A stretch of DNA of 38,074 nucleotides from positions 1 through 38,074 of the forward strand of contig CAJOLV010000020.1 in the NCBI GenBank assembly GCA_905235515.1, given 5' to 3'. The notes beneath the pieces were generated by a model, which made no database searches, was not told the DNA's origin, and saw only the letters and a list, made by a program, of their open reading frames with translations. The stretch is from an uncultured Bacilli bacterium. Its GTDB lineage: Bacteria; Bacillota_I; Bacilli_A; RFN20; CAG-826. Below, piece by piece: positions 1 to 6,574 of this stretch. How positions within the stretch are numbered: position 1 is the stretch's first letter; each line of letters starts with the position of its first letter. Made by a program: the position numbers and the translations under genes.

Positions 1-67
1 GATGGTCCGCATTTCGCCCTTGATGGGGGCGGCTAGTAACAGAGGGCTAATATCTGCCCGACTATGA
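1..67. other. Unassigned sequence at window edge
   Basis: I cannot assign these bases. One plus frame is open from base 2 to a TGA at 65-67 and one minus frame is open throughout, but neither short peptide resembles a family I know. On the plus strand GGGCGG (27-32) can pair with CTGCCC further on, so a structured RNA tail ending at the hairpin at 72-90 is also possible. The upstream sequence lies outside the window. Confidence 0.2.
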
Positions 68-71
68 AAAA

Positions 72-90
72 CCACCGGATTGTCCGGTGG
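72..90 (-). terminator. Intrinsic terminator of the minus-strand membrane protein gene
   Basis: A perfect 8-bp stem CCACCGGA / TCCGGTGG with a 3-base loop is followed on the minus strand by TTTTTC. It lies 8 bases after the stop codon of the minus-strand gene that ends at 99. On the plus strand it is followed by ATATTTATTT, so it may also stop a transcript entering from the left edge. Confidence 0.85.
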
Positions 91-98
91 ATATTTAT

Positions 99-1133
99 TT
101 AGTATTGAGGTCTCAATTGTTTCATGGCGATCCACATTGTTCTTAAACCAAGTAGAACGATGAACGCCATTTGAGCGAAGTTGGAGAAGATGAATCCCAC
201 AATCATCGCGAGGATACTTGGGGTTAAAGAAGTCCACCAAGCCATCTTTTGGGTATCCATAAATTTAAGATAGCTGAACATGTTGTTCTTACCACGGGTT
301 AATAACCAGAGTAATAAGCCCATAATGAATAATAATGCAACATAGATTGCTAAGAAGATTGCGGATGTAACCCAAGTGTTATATCTCTTTTGAGACATAA
401 AGGCTTTGTTATAGATATCAACCCAGTTGTTATAGATAACATCTCTATCGCTAGCTTTATGATCTGGATCTGCTTCTGTTAATTGGATATCGCCTAGTGT
501 TGAGGCTAATAATTTATGGCCTGATTCATATTCTTTCCAGTCAGTGGTGAAGTTTGTGTATGTACCATTGCCAGCTTCTGTAGAATTGTTTTTATTTAAT
601 CTAGTATAAATGCCATCTTTAAAAAGAATGACATAAGACGGAGCGTATTTAACATCTTCTTCAACAGCAATATTAGTAGTGCCAACTTTATAATTTTTTG
701 CGTCAACACTTTGAATAAATGATGAAATATCAGATCTACCACCATCTAAGTAATAAATCATTAATTCATATTGACCATCACTAGAATTCACTTTAGTGGC
801 AACTGGTTCTAATCCTCCGCTAGTAACTACTGAATCTACTTGATATGTTAATAAATGATCATCACCAACGACAAATTCCTTTTTGTCATTTAACATTTCA
901 ACTGTTAAAGAAGCGATGTTTTGATCAAAGTTATATTTATTCGCCGCTAAAAAGGAAGCTCCATATGTTTTAGCTTGCGAAACAGTAATTGGAATAACTG
1001 GTAAGAGGACTCCAACGATACCAATGATTAAGGCTACCCACCATGGATTGGTTTTCGCGCCTTCAATGGCTCTATCGTTTGAAATTAATCCTCCGAAGAA
1101 ATTTGATAAGAAACTTTTGGTTTTTGGTTTCAT
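99..1133 (-). CDS. Membrane protein of unknown function
   Basis: This is a 344-residue protein. It has a short charged N-terminus, one membrane segment near residues 30-50, a long polar region (about 55-250) predicted outside the membrane, and a C-terminal hydrophobic part with two or three segments (about 257-335). No catalytic motif is visible and I do not recognise the family. The start is supported by GAGG about nine bases upstream of ATG and by a good promoter at 1159-1187. The gene is a single transcription unit between that promoter and the terminator at 72-90, and it diverges from ssrA. The arrangement of one N-terminal helix, an outer domain and C-terminal helices recalls DUF1189-like proteins, but the match is too weak to call. 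Confidence 0.75.
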   Translation of the reverse strand: MKPKTKSFLSNFFGGLISNDRAIEGAKTNPWWVALIIGIVGVLLPVIPITVSQAKTYGASFLAANKYNFDQNIASLTVEMLNDKKEFVVGDDHLLTYQVDSVVTSGGLEPVATKVNSSDGQYELMIYYLDGGRSDISSFIQSVDAKNYKVGTTNIAVEEDVKYAPSYVILFKDGIYTRLNKNNSTEAGNGTYTNFTTDWKEYESGHKLLASTLGDIQLTEADPDHKASDRDVIYNNWVDIYNKAFMSQKRYNTWVTSAIFLAIYVALLFIMGLLLWLLTRGKNNMFSYLKFMDTQKMAWWTSLTPSILAMIVGFIFSNFAQMAFIVLLGLRTMWIAMKQLRPQY

Positions 1134-1158
1134 AAGCGATACCTCACTATGCCCGTAT

Positions 1159-1187
1159 ATTTTATGGTATAACGAATCATTTTACAA
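1159..1187 (-). promoter_or_regulatory. Sigma-A-type promoter of the 99-1133 gene
   Basis: Read on the minus strand: TTGTAA (-35, bases 1187-1182), a 17-base spacer, then TAAAAT (-10, 1164-1159). It leaves a leader of about 20 bases that contains the GAGG ribosome binding site. Confidence 0.65.
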
Positions 1188-1216
1188 ATGAATTATTATA
1201 AGCATATTAATATTAA

Positions 1217-1244
1217 TTGCATTTTTCATAACATTTGTTAGAAT
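1217..1244 (+). promoter_or_regulatory. Probable ssrA promoter
   Basis: TTGCAT (1217-1222), a 16-base spacer, and TAGAAT (1239-1244). The predicted start near 1251 gives a precursor about 14 bases longer than mature tmRNA, which fits RNase P processing of the 5' end. Confidence 0.5.
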
Positions 1245-1264
1245 TAAACACGCTCAATAGCACT

Positions 1265-1658
1265 GGGGTCGTACTGGTTTCGACAGGGATGTGCTAGGCT
1301 CTAACTGCAGCCGGGTGGCAACCGTGATAGCCAAAAGAAAAATAACTGACAACAGTTATATGAGAGCTCCTAGAGCTCAAGCACTCTGCGCAGCTTAATT
1401 AGCACCCGACTTTAGGGACCGACGCTAGGCGCCGGGCACAGCATCACCCAAGGTTTTCGCCTTTCACGCTTGGTCATGGTGTCATACCAAAAGGCTAGTT
1501 ATTCACTGAAGACACATAGGTGTGTAATGAAACTAATATTCGTCTCGCGTGTGAAACCCGTCGATATGCGAAACACGTTAAAGTTCATACCGTCTAAGCT
1601 GTAGACGTTATTGAAGAGCCTTCCTTGGACAGGAGTTCAACTCTCCTCGGCTCCACCA
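1265..1658 (+). ncRNA. ssrA: tmRNA (transfer-messenger RNA)
   Basis: tmRNA rescues stalled ribosomes and tags the unfinished protein for proteolysis. The 5' end GGGGTCG followed by the conserved TTCGACAGGG segment pairs over 7 bp with the 3' end CGGCTCC, which is followed by A and CCA at 1656-1658. The T-arm with GTTCAA lies just before the 3' acceptor strand. The tag reading frame ends ...A-L-C-A-A followed by TAA at 1396-1398. If the resume codon is GCC at 1330 the tag has 22 residues (starting AKRKITDN), but the exact resume codon is inferred. The encoded CCA and one-piece structure are normal for Firmicutes. Confidence 0.95.
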
Positions 1659-1862
1659 ATAGTTTGAATATGTTCCCATAATTTGGACCTAAATTGGTAC
1701 AATATGAAAGGAGCATTTTTATTATCGAAACGCAGTGAAGATAAAAACCGGGTGCTATGCACGTGAGAATCGAAATAGCTTCCTGCGATGTGAAAAAACC
1801 TCATGTTATAATCAATAATCAAAAAAAGCTGACAACCGTTTGATATAACAGGATGTGTATCC

Positions 1863-1998
1863 ATGGATGACGATTTAAGTTTATCACACGAGGTGGAACT
1901 GTAAGTATCGCATCGTGTTTATCCCCAAGTATCGTAGGAAAGAGATATATGGGAAATTATGTTCTGATATAGGACAAATCATAAGACAGCTTACTTAA
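1863..1998 (+). pseudogene. Truncated, frameshifted IS200/IS605-family transposase (TnpA) remnant
   Basis: Reading from ATG at 1863 gives MDDDLSLSH and then runs to a stop. Shifting frame after the CACAC at about 1885 restores the family signature WNCKYRIVFIPKYRRKEIYG and continues as KLCSDIGQIIRQL to a TAA at 1996. This is the N-terminal quarter of a Y1-type IS200 transposase, which is normally about 130-150 residues. The catalytic His-x-His and Tyr are absent. The frame is explained by loss of one AC unit from a short AC repeat. No intact element ends are seen, so it is a dead relic beside ssrA. Confidence 0.8.
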
Positions 1999-2007
1999 GC
2001 CTGCCAA

Positions 2008-2145
2008 ATGTGGGGGTTAAATGAATCTACACTTAGAAAAGCTGTTTCTTACGGGAAGCTAGTTGACGGTGTTGATGTTTGTAAATTTGGCAAACAATGG
2101 GTTGTGATGATTAAATCTATGGAAAGGGAATGGACCAAGAATTAA
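2008..2145 (+). pseudogene. 5'-truncated helix-turn-helix protein remnant
   Basis: A 45-residue frame beginning MWGLNESTLRKAV and ending EREWTKN resembles the C-terminal two-thirds of small helix-turn-helix/excisionase-like proteins, which have a conserved W-G-L-x-x-S-T-x-R-K-A helix and a F-G-x-x-W-V wing. The usual N-terminal part is missing: the frame is closed by a TAA 12 bases before the ATG, right at the junction with the IS200 relic. It could still be made as a short peptide, but there is no ribosome binding site and I favour a fragment. Confidence 0.55.
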
Positions 2146-2156
2146 TTAGGTAAATT

Positions 2157-3659
2157 ATGAATAAAACAGATTTTAAAGACTTAATTTTTTATGAAATTTA
2201 TCCAACATCTTTTTGTGATTCCAATAATGATGGTGTGGGTGATTTAAAGGGCATTGAAGAAAAATTGGATTATGTTAAAGAACTAGGGTGTAACGCGATA
2301 TGGATTAATCCATTTTATAAATCCCCATTTTTTGATGGTGGCTATGATGTGGAAGACTTCTTTGATGTTGATCCTAAGTTTGGTAATCTCGATGATTTTA
2401 AATCTTTAATTAAGACCGCTCATGAAAAAGGAATAAAAATAATTCTCGATTTAGTAGCGGGCCATGCCTCAATTAAAAATAAAGAATTCCAAAGGAGCGG
2501 CGAATCTCAAAGAAATGAATATTGGGATTTGTTTATATGGAACGATTCTGTATGGGAATGGAATCCAGATTTCCGTTTAATTGGTGGTGTTTATCCAAGA
2601 AATGCTGAATTTTTAGTGAATTTCTTTGCCCATCAACCAGCTTTTAATTATGGCTTTAATCATATTAATCGTGATTGGCAAATGTCTTATAAAGATAAAA
2701 GAACATATCAAGCCAGAGAATATATGCTCAATGTCATGAGATTTTGGCTAGGATTAGGTGCCGATGGATTTAGAGTTGATATGGCGGATTCATTAGTCAA
2801 ACTTGATAATGAGAAAACTGCCACTATTGAAGTATGGAAATATATGTTTGAGATTATTAGAAAAGAATATCCAGATGTCTATTTTGTTTCTGAATGGTCT
2901 CACCCCGCAAGAGCGTTAGAAGCAGGATTTGATGCTGACTTTGTTTTAGACCATTGGGATAACTTTTACCATCTGATGGTCAGAAGTAATGACAATAGTC
3001 GCGGAGCCTCCTTATTTAACGGTGGACAAGATATCCAAAAGATTGTCCAAGATATGAAATGGAGATTCACTGAAGCAAAGAATCATCACGCTAATATCGC
3101 CTTAATTAGTGGCAATCATGACACATCTAGAATTGCGGACTCATTAGATGAAGATAGGCTCAAGATGTTTTATGTATTTTTGCTTTCAATGCCAGGTAAT
3201 CCGTTCATCTATTATGGTGATGAATTGATGATGCGAACCATGCCTTTAGATTCAAAAGATGGAGGTTATCAAAGAACGGGAGTAAGAATTCCGATGATTT
3301 GGAGTGATAAAAATGAAAATCACGGGTTTTCGACCACTAAAAACGAATTTTACTTACCTTTCTATGACAAAAATAAGATATCAGTTGAATCATCTTTGAA
3401 GGATAAAAAATCATTATATTATTTCATTAAAGAATTAATCAATTTAAGAAAGAAATTACCTGATTTAACATCACCTGATTTTGATATTCAAGAAAGTCAT
3501 AGAGTCATTATGATTAGCCGTGGTGACCATACGAAAGTAATCTTAAATTGTTCTTATATTGATCATTGTTTTAATGGAAAAGTATTAATGTCCTCCAAAG
3601 AGATTAATGACAACAAACTTTCTCCTTACTCCTGCGCAATAATTAATGTAGAAGAATAA
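2157..3659 (+). CDS. GH13 (alpha-amylase family) glycoside hydrolase, intracellular
   Basis: This 500-residue protein has a GH13 TIM barrel. The N-terminal FYEIYPTSFCDSNNDGVGDL is the usual beta-1 region. The conserved catalytic residues are visible: nucleophile Asp208 in GFRVDMADS, acid/base Glu246 in VSEWSHP, and transition-state Asp322 in SGNHDTSR. Region I reads DLVAGH (98-103), with Gly where most relatives have Asn. There is no signal peptide, so it probably acts in the cytoplasm on alpha-glucans or imported oligosaccharides (oligo-1,6-glucosidase or alpha-glucosidase type); the exact substrate cannot be read from sequence. A short C-terminal beta domain follows from about residue 420. 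The next gene starts 22 bases after the stop but has its own promoter-like box. No clear Shine-Dalgarno sequence precedes the ATG. Confidence 0.9.
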   Translation: MNKTDFKDLIFYEIYPTSFCDSNNDGVGDLKGIEEKLDYVKELGCNAIWINPFYKSPFFDGGYDVEDFFDVDPKFGNLDDFKSLIKTAHEKGIKIILDLVAGHASIKNKEFQRSGESQRNEYWDLFIWNDSVWEWNPDFRLIGGVYPRNAEFLVNFFAHQPAFNYGFNHINRDWQMSYKDKRTYQAREYMLNVMRFWLGLGADGFRVDMADSLVKLDNEKTATIEVWKYMFEIIRKEYPDVYFVSEWSHPARALEAGFDADFVLDHWDNFYHLMVRSNDNSRGASLFNGGQDIQKIVQDMKWRFTEAKNHHANIALISGNHDTSRIADSLDEDRLKMFYVFLLSMPGNPFIYYGDELMMRTMPLDSKDGGYQRTGVRIPMIWSDKNENHGFSTTKNEFYLPFYDKNKISVESSLKDKKSLYYFIKELINLRKKLPDLTSPDFDIQESHRVIMISRGDHTKVILNCSYIDHCFNGKVLMSSKEINDNKLSPYSCAIINVEE

Positions 3660-3681
3660 TTAGTAGGTATAAAATATAATC

Positions 3682-4932
3682 ATGGCAAAGAAAACAGCAA
3701 ACCAAAAACCTGAAGAAGAAATCAAGAAGCAACAAGAGACAGAAAAACAAACTGCTACTGTTGAAGAACCCGCTCAATCTGATGAGCAAGAGCAAGTTGA
3801 AACTCTCAAAAAGAAAAAGAAAAAACAGGCTCGCAAAGAAAAAAGATTAGAAAAGATCAAAAAGGGATTCTTTAATCCAGTCGACATTAAATATCAAGGT
3901 CCTCTTTCTTATCGTTATCTGCGTATTTTAGCTTGGCTCGCTTTAGCAGCAGGCCAATTTTTAATTTTAAATTCTGTTGGCAAAATGATTGCGGGTTGGT
4001 ATGTAATACCAGAGAAGATGCAGATAGTTCTTGGTTTTGCTTCATCTCTTTCCACTCCATTTTTTATCATTGCGTCATTTGGTTTAATCTTAAGTAATCA
4101 AAAGAATTATAAAAACGTTTTAGCTACCTATGGTGCGGCATTTTTGGGTTTAGGTTTAGGTATTACTTTATTCTATTACCGTTATGTTAATGGTCTCTTT
4201 ATTAAATTAGGCATAGCTGAAACCATGGTAATGGATTTAATTAAAGAGTTTTTGGGTCGAAAGGTGCAAGTTAATGTCTTCGCTGATTTATTTGCTTTTG
4301 CATGTTTCCATTATTTCCTTAATTACGTTCCACAAAAGTGTTTTCAAAATAAAAAGATTTATATTTTCCGTTCCTTTATAGCGTTACCAATATTGTTTGT
4401 ATTTGGTTCCTATGCTGTTAAAGTAATGATTTCCTTACATTCAATCAGCATCCCATTTTATATTTATCCGTTCTTAACTACCAAATCACCAATTGTTTTA
4501 ATGGTGTTTGCCTTAGCTTCAATTTGGATTAAGAATCGTGAAAGATTATTCATTAGTCTTGGCGCCTCTAGAGCGGAATATAAAAAGTTCTTAAATACTA
4601 AACGTAATTCCTTATCCTTCTCCCTTCAATTATCATTGATCTTTTTGACAGCAATATTATTGGAATTGACTTTATTTATAATTCTTTTGATTGTTTATAC
4701 TGGTATTAAAGGAGTTGATTCAGAAACATTTAGTTCTGTTATTAACGCCTATCAACTTGGTGAATCATCTGGTTTATTGTTAGCCATCCCATTCATCTTG
4801 TTATATTCCTACACAAGAGGACACAAAAATAATCTTATAGATATTTTTATTCCAATTATCGGCATTGGATTATTAGCTCTTGTCTATGTTGAGGGCGTTT
4901 ACCAGTTACTAATTAATATGCTTGGAGTGTAA
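3682..4932 (+). CDS. Multi-pass membrane protein with Lys/Glu-rich N-terminus, unknown function
   Basis: A protein of 416 residues. Residues 1-70 are highly charged (runs of Lys and Glu, probably a cytoplasmic coiled coil). The rest holds about nine hydrophobic segments, near 80-100, 114-138, 147-170, 200-217, 228-252, 261-284, 318-343, 362-379 and 388-411. I do not recognise the family and see no transporter signature. There is no ribosome binding site: TAAAAT ends six bases before the ATG, the same spacing seen at other predicted leaderless genes in this window. It follows the GH13 gene by 22 bases, so a role linked to it is possible but unproved. Confidence 0.75.
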   Translation: MAKKTANQKPEEEIKKQQETEKQTATVEEPAQSDEQEQVETLKKKKKKQARKEKRLEKIKKGFFNPVDIKYQGPLSYRYLRILAWLALAAGQFLILNSVGKMIAGWYVIPEKMQIVLGFASSLSTPFFIIASFGLILSNQKNYKNVLATYGAAFLGLGLGITLFYYRYVNGLFIKLGIAETMVMDLIKEFLGRKVQVNVFADLFAFACFHYFLNYVPQKCFQNKKIYIFRSFIALPILFVFGSYAVKVMISLHSISIPFYIYPFLTTKSPIVLMVFALASIWIKNRERLFISLGASRAEYKKFLNTKRNSLSFSLQLSLIFLTAILLELTLFIILLIVYTGIKGVDSETFSSVINAYQLGESSGLLLAIPFILLYSYTRGHKNNLIDIFIPIIGIGLLALVYVEGVYQLLINMLGV

Positions 4933-5006
4933 TCACTCCTTAAAATAACTTATTTTTTCTTGACTATATCAACTTTTTATTGTGCTTATAAGAGCTGTAT
5001 ATGATA

Positions 5007-5084
5007 TTAGCGATAAAGGCAAAACCACAATGATGTGGTGATGCAAAACTACAGGGTTTTTGTGGGGAAGATAGCCAGCTGTCG
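5007..5084 (+). ncRNA. Degenerate c-di-GMP-I riboswitch (GEMM-I), upstream copy
   Basis: The core matches the GEMM-I pattern: GATAAAGGCAAAACC, a P2 hairpin (CCACA / TGTGG), GATGCAAAACTACAGGG, and AAGATAGCCAGCTG. The ligand-contacting G of GGCAAAACC and the intercalating-A segment are present. It departs from the second copy at structural points: the P2 loop is ATGA instead of the GAAA tetraloop, GACGC has become GATGC, and the P1 stem keeps only about four pairs. A TTGACT (4960-4965) with TATAAG at 4987-4992 may be its old promoter, with an overlong spacer. No terminator follows; broken coding sequence begins at once. Confidence 0.8.
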
Positions 5085-5089
5085 AAGAA

Positions 5090-5477
5090 TAGAAGATCGG
5101 TGTTGCAGAGTATTATTATCAAACATCTTCAGATCCTGCTCCTGTGGCTACTACAGAAGCAGCAATTGAAAGATATTTTGAAAATAGTAGCGCTTTCCTA
5201 TCTACAATGTTATTGGAATATCACTATCTAGTAGCAGATTCTTCAACAAAAATTTATCCAACAGGCACTGCTGTTTGGTCTAATTCTGGTGATACACCTA
5301 CTTTAATTTCTCACGCAATCTCTACGACTACAAACACTGCTGATGTATCTATAAATTATGTAGTGACATTACTTTTTGAGAGATGGTGATGTTGTTGATA
5401 GAGGTTTTTCTTGTGAAACGGAATTTAGTTTAAGAACTAACAACAAAAATAAAAAAGTAGAAAAATATTGCAAATAA
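5090..5477 (+). pseudogene. Broken gene behind the first c-di-GMP riboswitch
   Basis: The frame reads ...AEYYYQTSSDPAPVATTEAA and continues to FERW and a stop at 5387-5389. Shifting one frame near 5372-5385 gives a clean continuation, LRDGDVVDRGFSCETEFSLR ... KVEKYCK, that ends at TAA 5475-5477. The 5' end also lacks a start, ribosome binding site and signal sequence: coding sequence abuts the riboswitch. The simplest reading is a deletion that removed the expression platform and N-terminus plus a later frameshift. The remaining Thr/Ser-rich text looks like the end of an exported protein, but I do not recognise the family. A GTG at 5144 could start an 81-residue product, which I think is fortuitous. 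Confidence 0.65.
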
Positions 5478-5482
5478 ATAGC

Positions 5483-5488
5483 TATTAT
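5483..5488 (+). promoter_or_regulatory. Candidate -10 box of the second riboswitch transcript
   Basis: TATTAT lies 7 bases before the P1 stem of the second aptamer, placing a start at about 5494-5496, exactly where the aptamer begins. The -35 region (around 5460-5465) is poor. An alternative pair, TTGCAA (5468) and TAAAAT (5491) with a 17-base spacer, would start inside P1 and is less likely. Confidence 0.35.
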
Positions 5489-5495
5489 CATAAAA

Positions 5496-5600
5496 TAGTG
5501 GCGATAAAGGCAAAACCGCAGAAATGCGGCGACGCAAAACTACAGGGTCTTATTATTGTAAGATAGCCAGCTGCCACTACATTAATGGGCTGGTTTTTTT
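5496..5600 (+). ncRNA. c-di-GMP-I riboswitch (GEMM-I) with terminator expression platform
   Basis: The aptamer spans 5496-5579. P1 is TAGTGGC / GCCACTA (5496-5502 with 5573-5579), P2 is CCGCA-GAAA-TGCGG with a proper GNRA loop, followed by GACGCAAAACTACAGGG and the AAGATAGCCAGC segment. The base aligned to the guanine-contacting position is G, which favours c-di-GMP over cGAMP. The expression platform is an intrinsic terminator: AGCCAGC (5565-5571) pairs with GCTGGTT (5589-5595) and runs into seven T (5594-5600). The 5' arm of the terminator is part of the aptamer, so ligand binding should block the terminator and turn the operon on. It controls the two AWF-motif genes from 5607. Confidence 0.92.
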
Positions 5601-5606
5601 CTTATC

Positions 5607-6572
5607 ATGAACAGGTCGGGAAGCAAAAATTTGAAGATAGCGTCCGCCACAATGATGGCGATTTTTTCCTTGATGGCCTGTTTTACTGCTACCTATGCTT
5701 GGTTTAATGCCGTTAAAAATAAAAGTTTTGGTGTTGATAATTTTGGTGTTGTCGCGGTCGATACTTCTGTAACCGCGATTTCCGTTCATCAATTTTTAGG
5801 CACTAGTGATGATGGAAATAGTTATTGTTTCAACCCCACTCCTGATCATTCTATTGTTTGGGATGATGGTAGTGGCACTGATTCTACAGGTTTTACCATG
5901 GATACTTATTCCTTGAACGATCCTCACCATCCAGTTTTATTCTTATTTGCTGTTTCTGGCATTTCACAAGTTATCGATTTAGTCACTGATTACAGTTATT
6001 TAGCTAACGATGAACCTGAATCCACAAAAGAAGATGTGGCAAATTACGATGCTTTAATCGCTGGAACATATGTTAATAATGACATTATCCAAGTTGATAA
6101 TGATAATCGTCATGGTGGTTCTAAGACTAAATATAAATATGTCGTTCCCTCTGAAGGAGACCCATATTTTGAAATGGTCTGGATTGATATTGCTTTAAAT
6201 AATAACCCTTTAAGCTCTATTATCGTTTCTCATTATTTTTTATTTGAAGATGATCCTTCAGATAACGAAGGAACTTATCAAAAGCAAAACAAAGTCATTA
6301 ATGAAGTTTCAACATCATGTCTGCCTATTGATGTCAGTGGTTTTTTAGATTCCAATAGTGCGTCTTTTGTAGAATTTGATGGAAATAATGTTAATTTTAA
6401 TAAGAGAGTCAAACTTTTTGATGGTGATATTTCGGGAATGACACATATTGGTATTGTTGTTGATTATTTCAATGAATCATTAGAATATATTTATTCTTTC
6501 TTTTTAGGCCACGATGCCTTGAACAATGAAAATGGCCTCCATTTTAGATGTGATTGGACCATGGAGATATAA
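5607..6572 (+). CDS. Exported AWF-motif protein under c-di-GMP riboswitch control
   Basis: A 321-residue protein beginning with a short basic stretch (MNRSGSKNLK), one hydrophobic segment (about 11-30) and then ATYAWFNA. A membrane segment followed by A-W/Y-F recalls the SipW-type signal peptides of TasA/camelysin-like matrix proteins, but I see no further TasA domain evidence. The mature part is rich in Asp, Asn and Ser, suggesting a beta-sheet surface protein; it has no LPxTG and no C-terminal membrane anchor. The ATG lies just six bases after the T-run of the riboswitch terminator and has no Shine-Dalgarno sequence. The next gene starts two bases after its stop, so the two are co-expressed. 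Its exact function is unknown. Confidence 0.8.
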   Translation: MNRSGSKNLKIASATMMAIFSLMACFTATYAWFNAVKNKSFGVDNFGVVAVDTSVTAISVHQFLGTSDDGNSYCFNPTPDHSIVWDDGSGTDSTGFTMDTYSLNDPHHPVLFLFAVSGISQVIDLVTDYSYLANDEPESTKEDVANYDALIAGTYVNNDIIQVDNDNRHGGSKTKYKYVVPSEGDPYFEMVWIDIALNNNPLSSIIVSHYFLFEDDPSDNEGTYQKQNKVINEVSTSCLPIDVSGFLDSNSASFVEFDGNNVNFNKRVKLFDGDISGMTHIGIVVDYFNESLEYIYSFFLGHDALNNENGLHFRCDWTMEI

Positions 6573-6574
6573 AG

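Noticed and set aside
1637-1864. 75-residue open frame on the minus strand across the tmRNA 3' end
   Set aside because: It overlaps the tmRNA acceptor and T-arm and has no family resemblance or ribosome binding site.
5144-5389. 81-residue plus-strand frame starting at GTG, as an independent gene
   Set aside because: The coding text runs on upstream of the GTG and continues in another frame after the stop, so it is a piece of a broken gene rather than a gene start.
5496-5579. cGAMP-sensing (GEMM-Ib) reading of the riboswitch
   Set aside because: The base I align with the guanine-contacting position is G, not the A typical of cGAMP-preferring members. This rests on a hand alignment.
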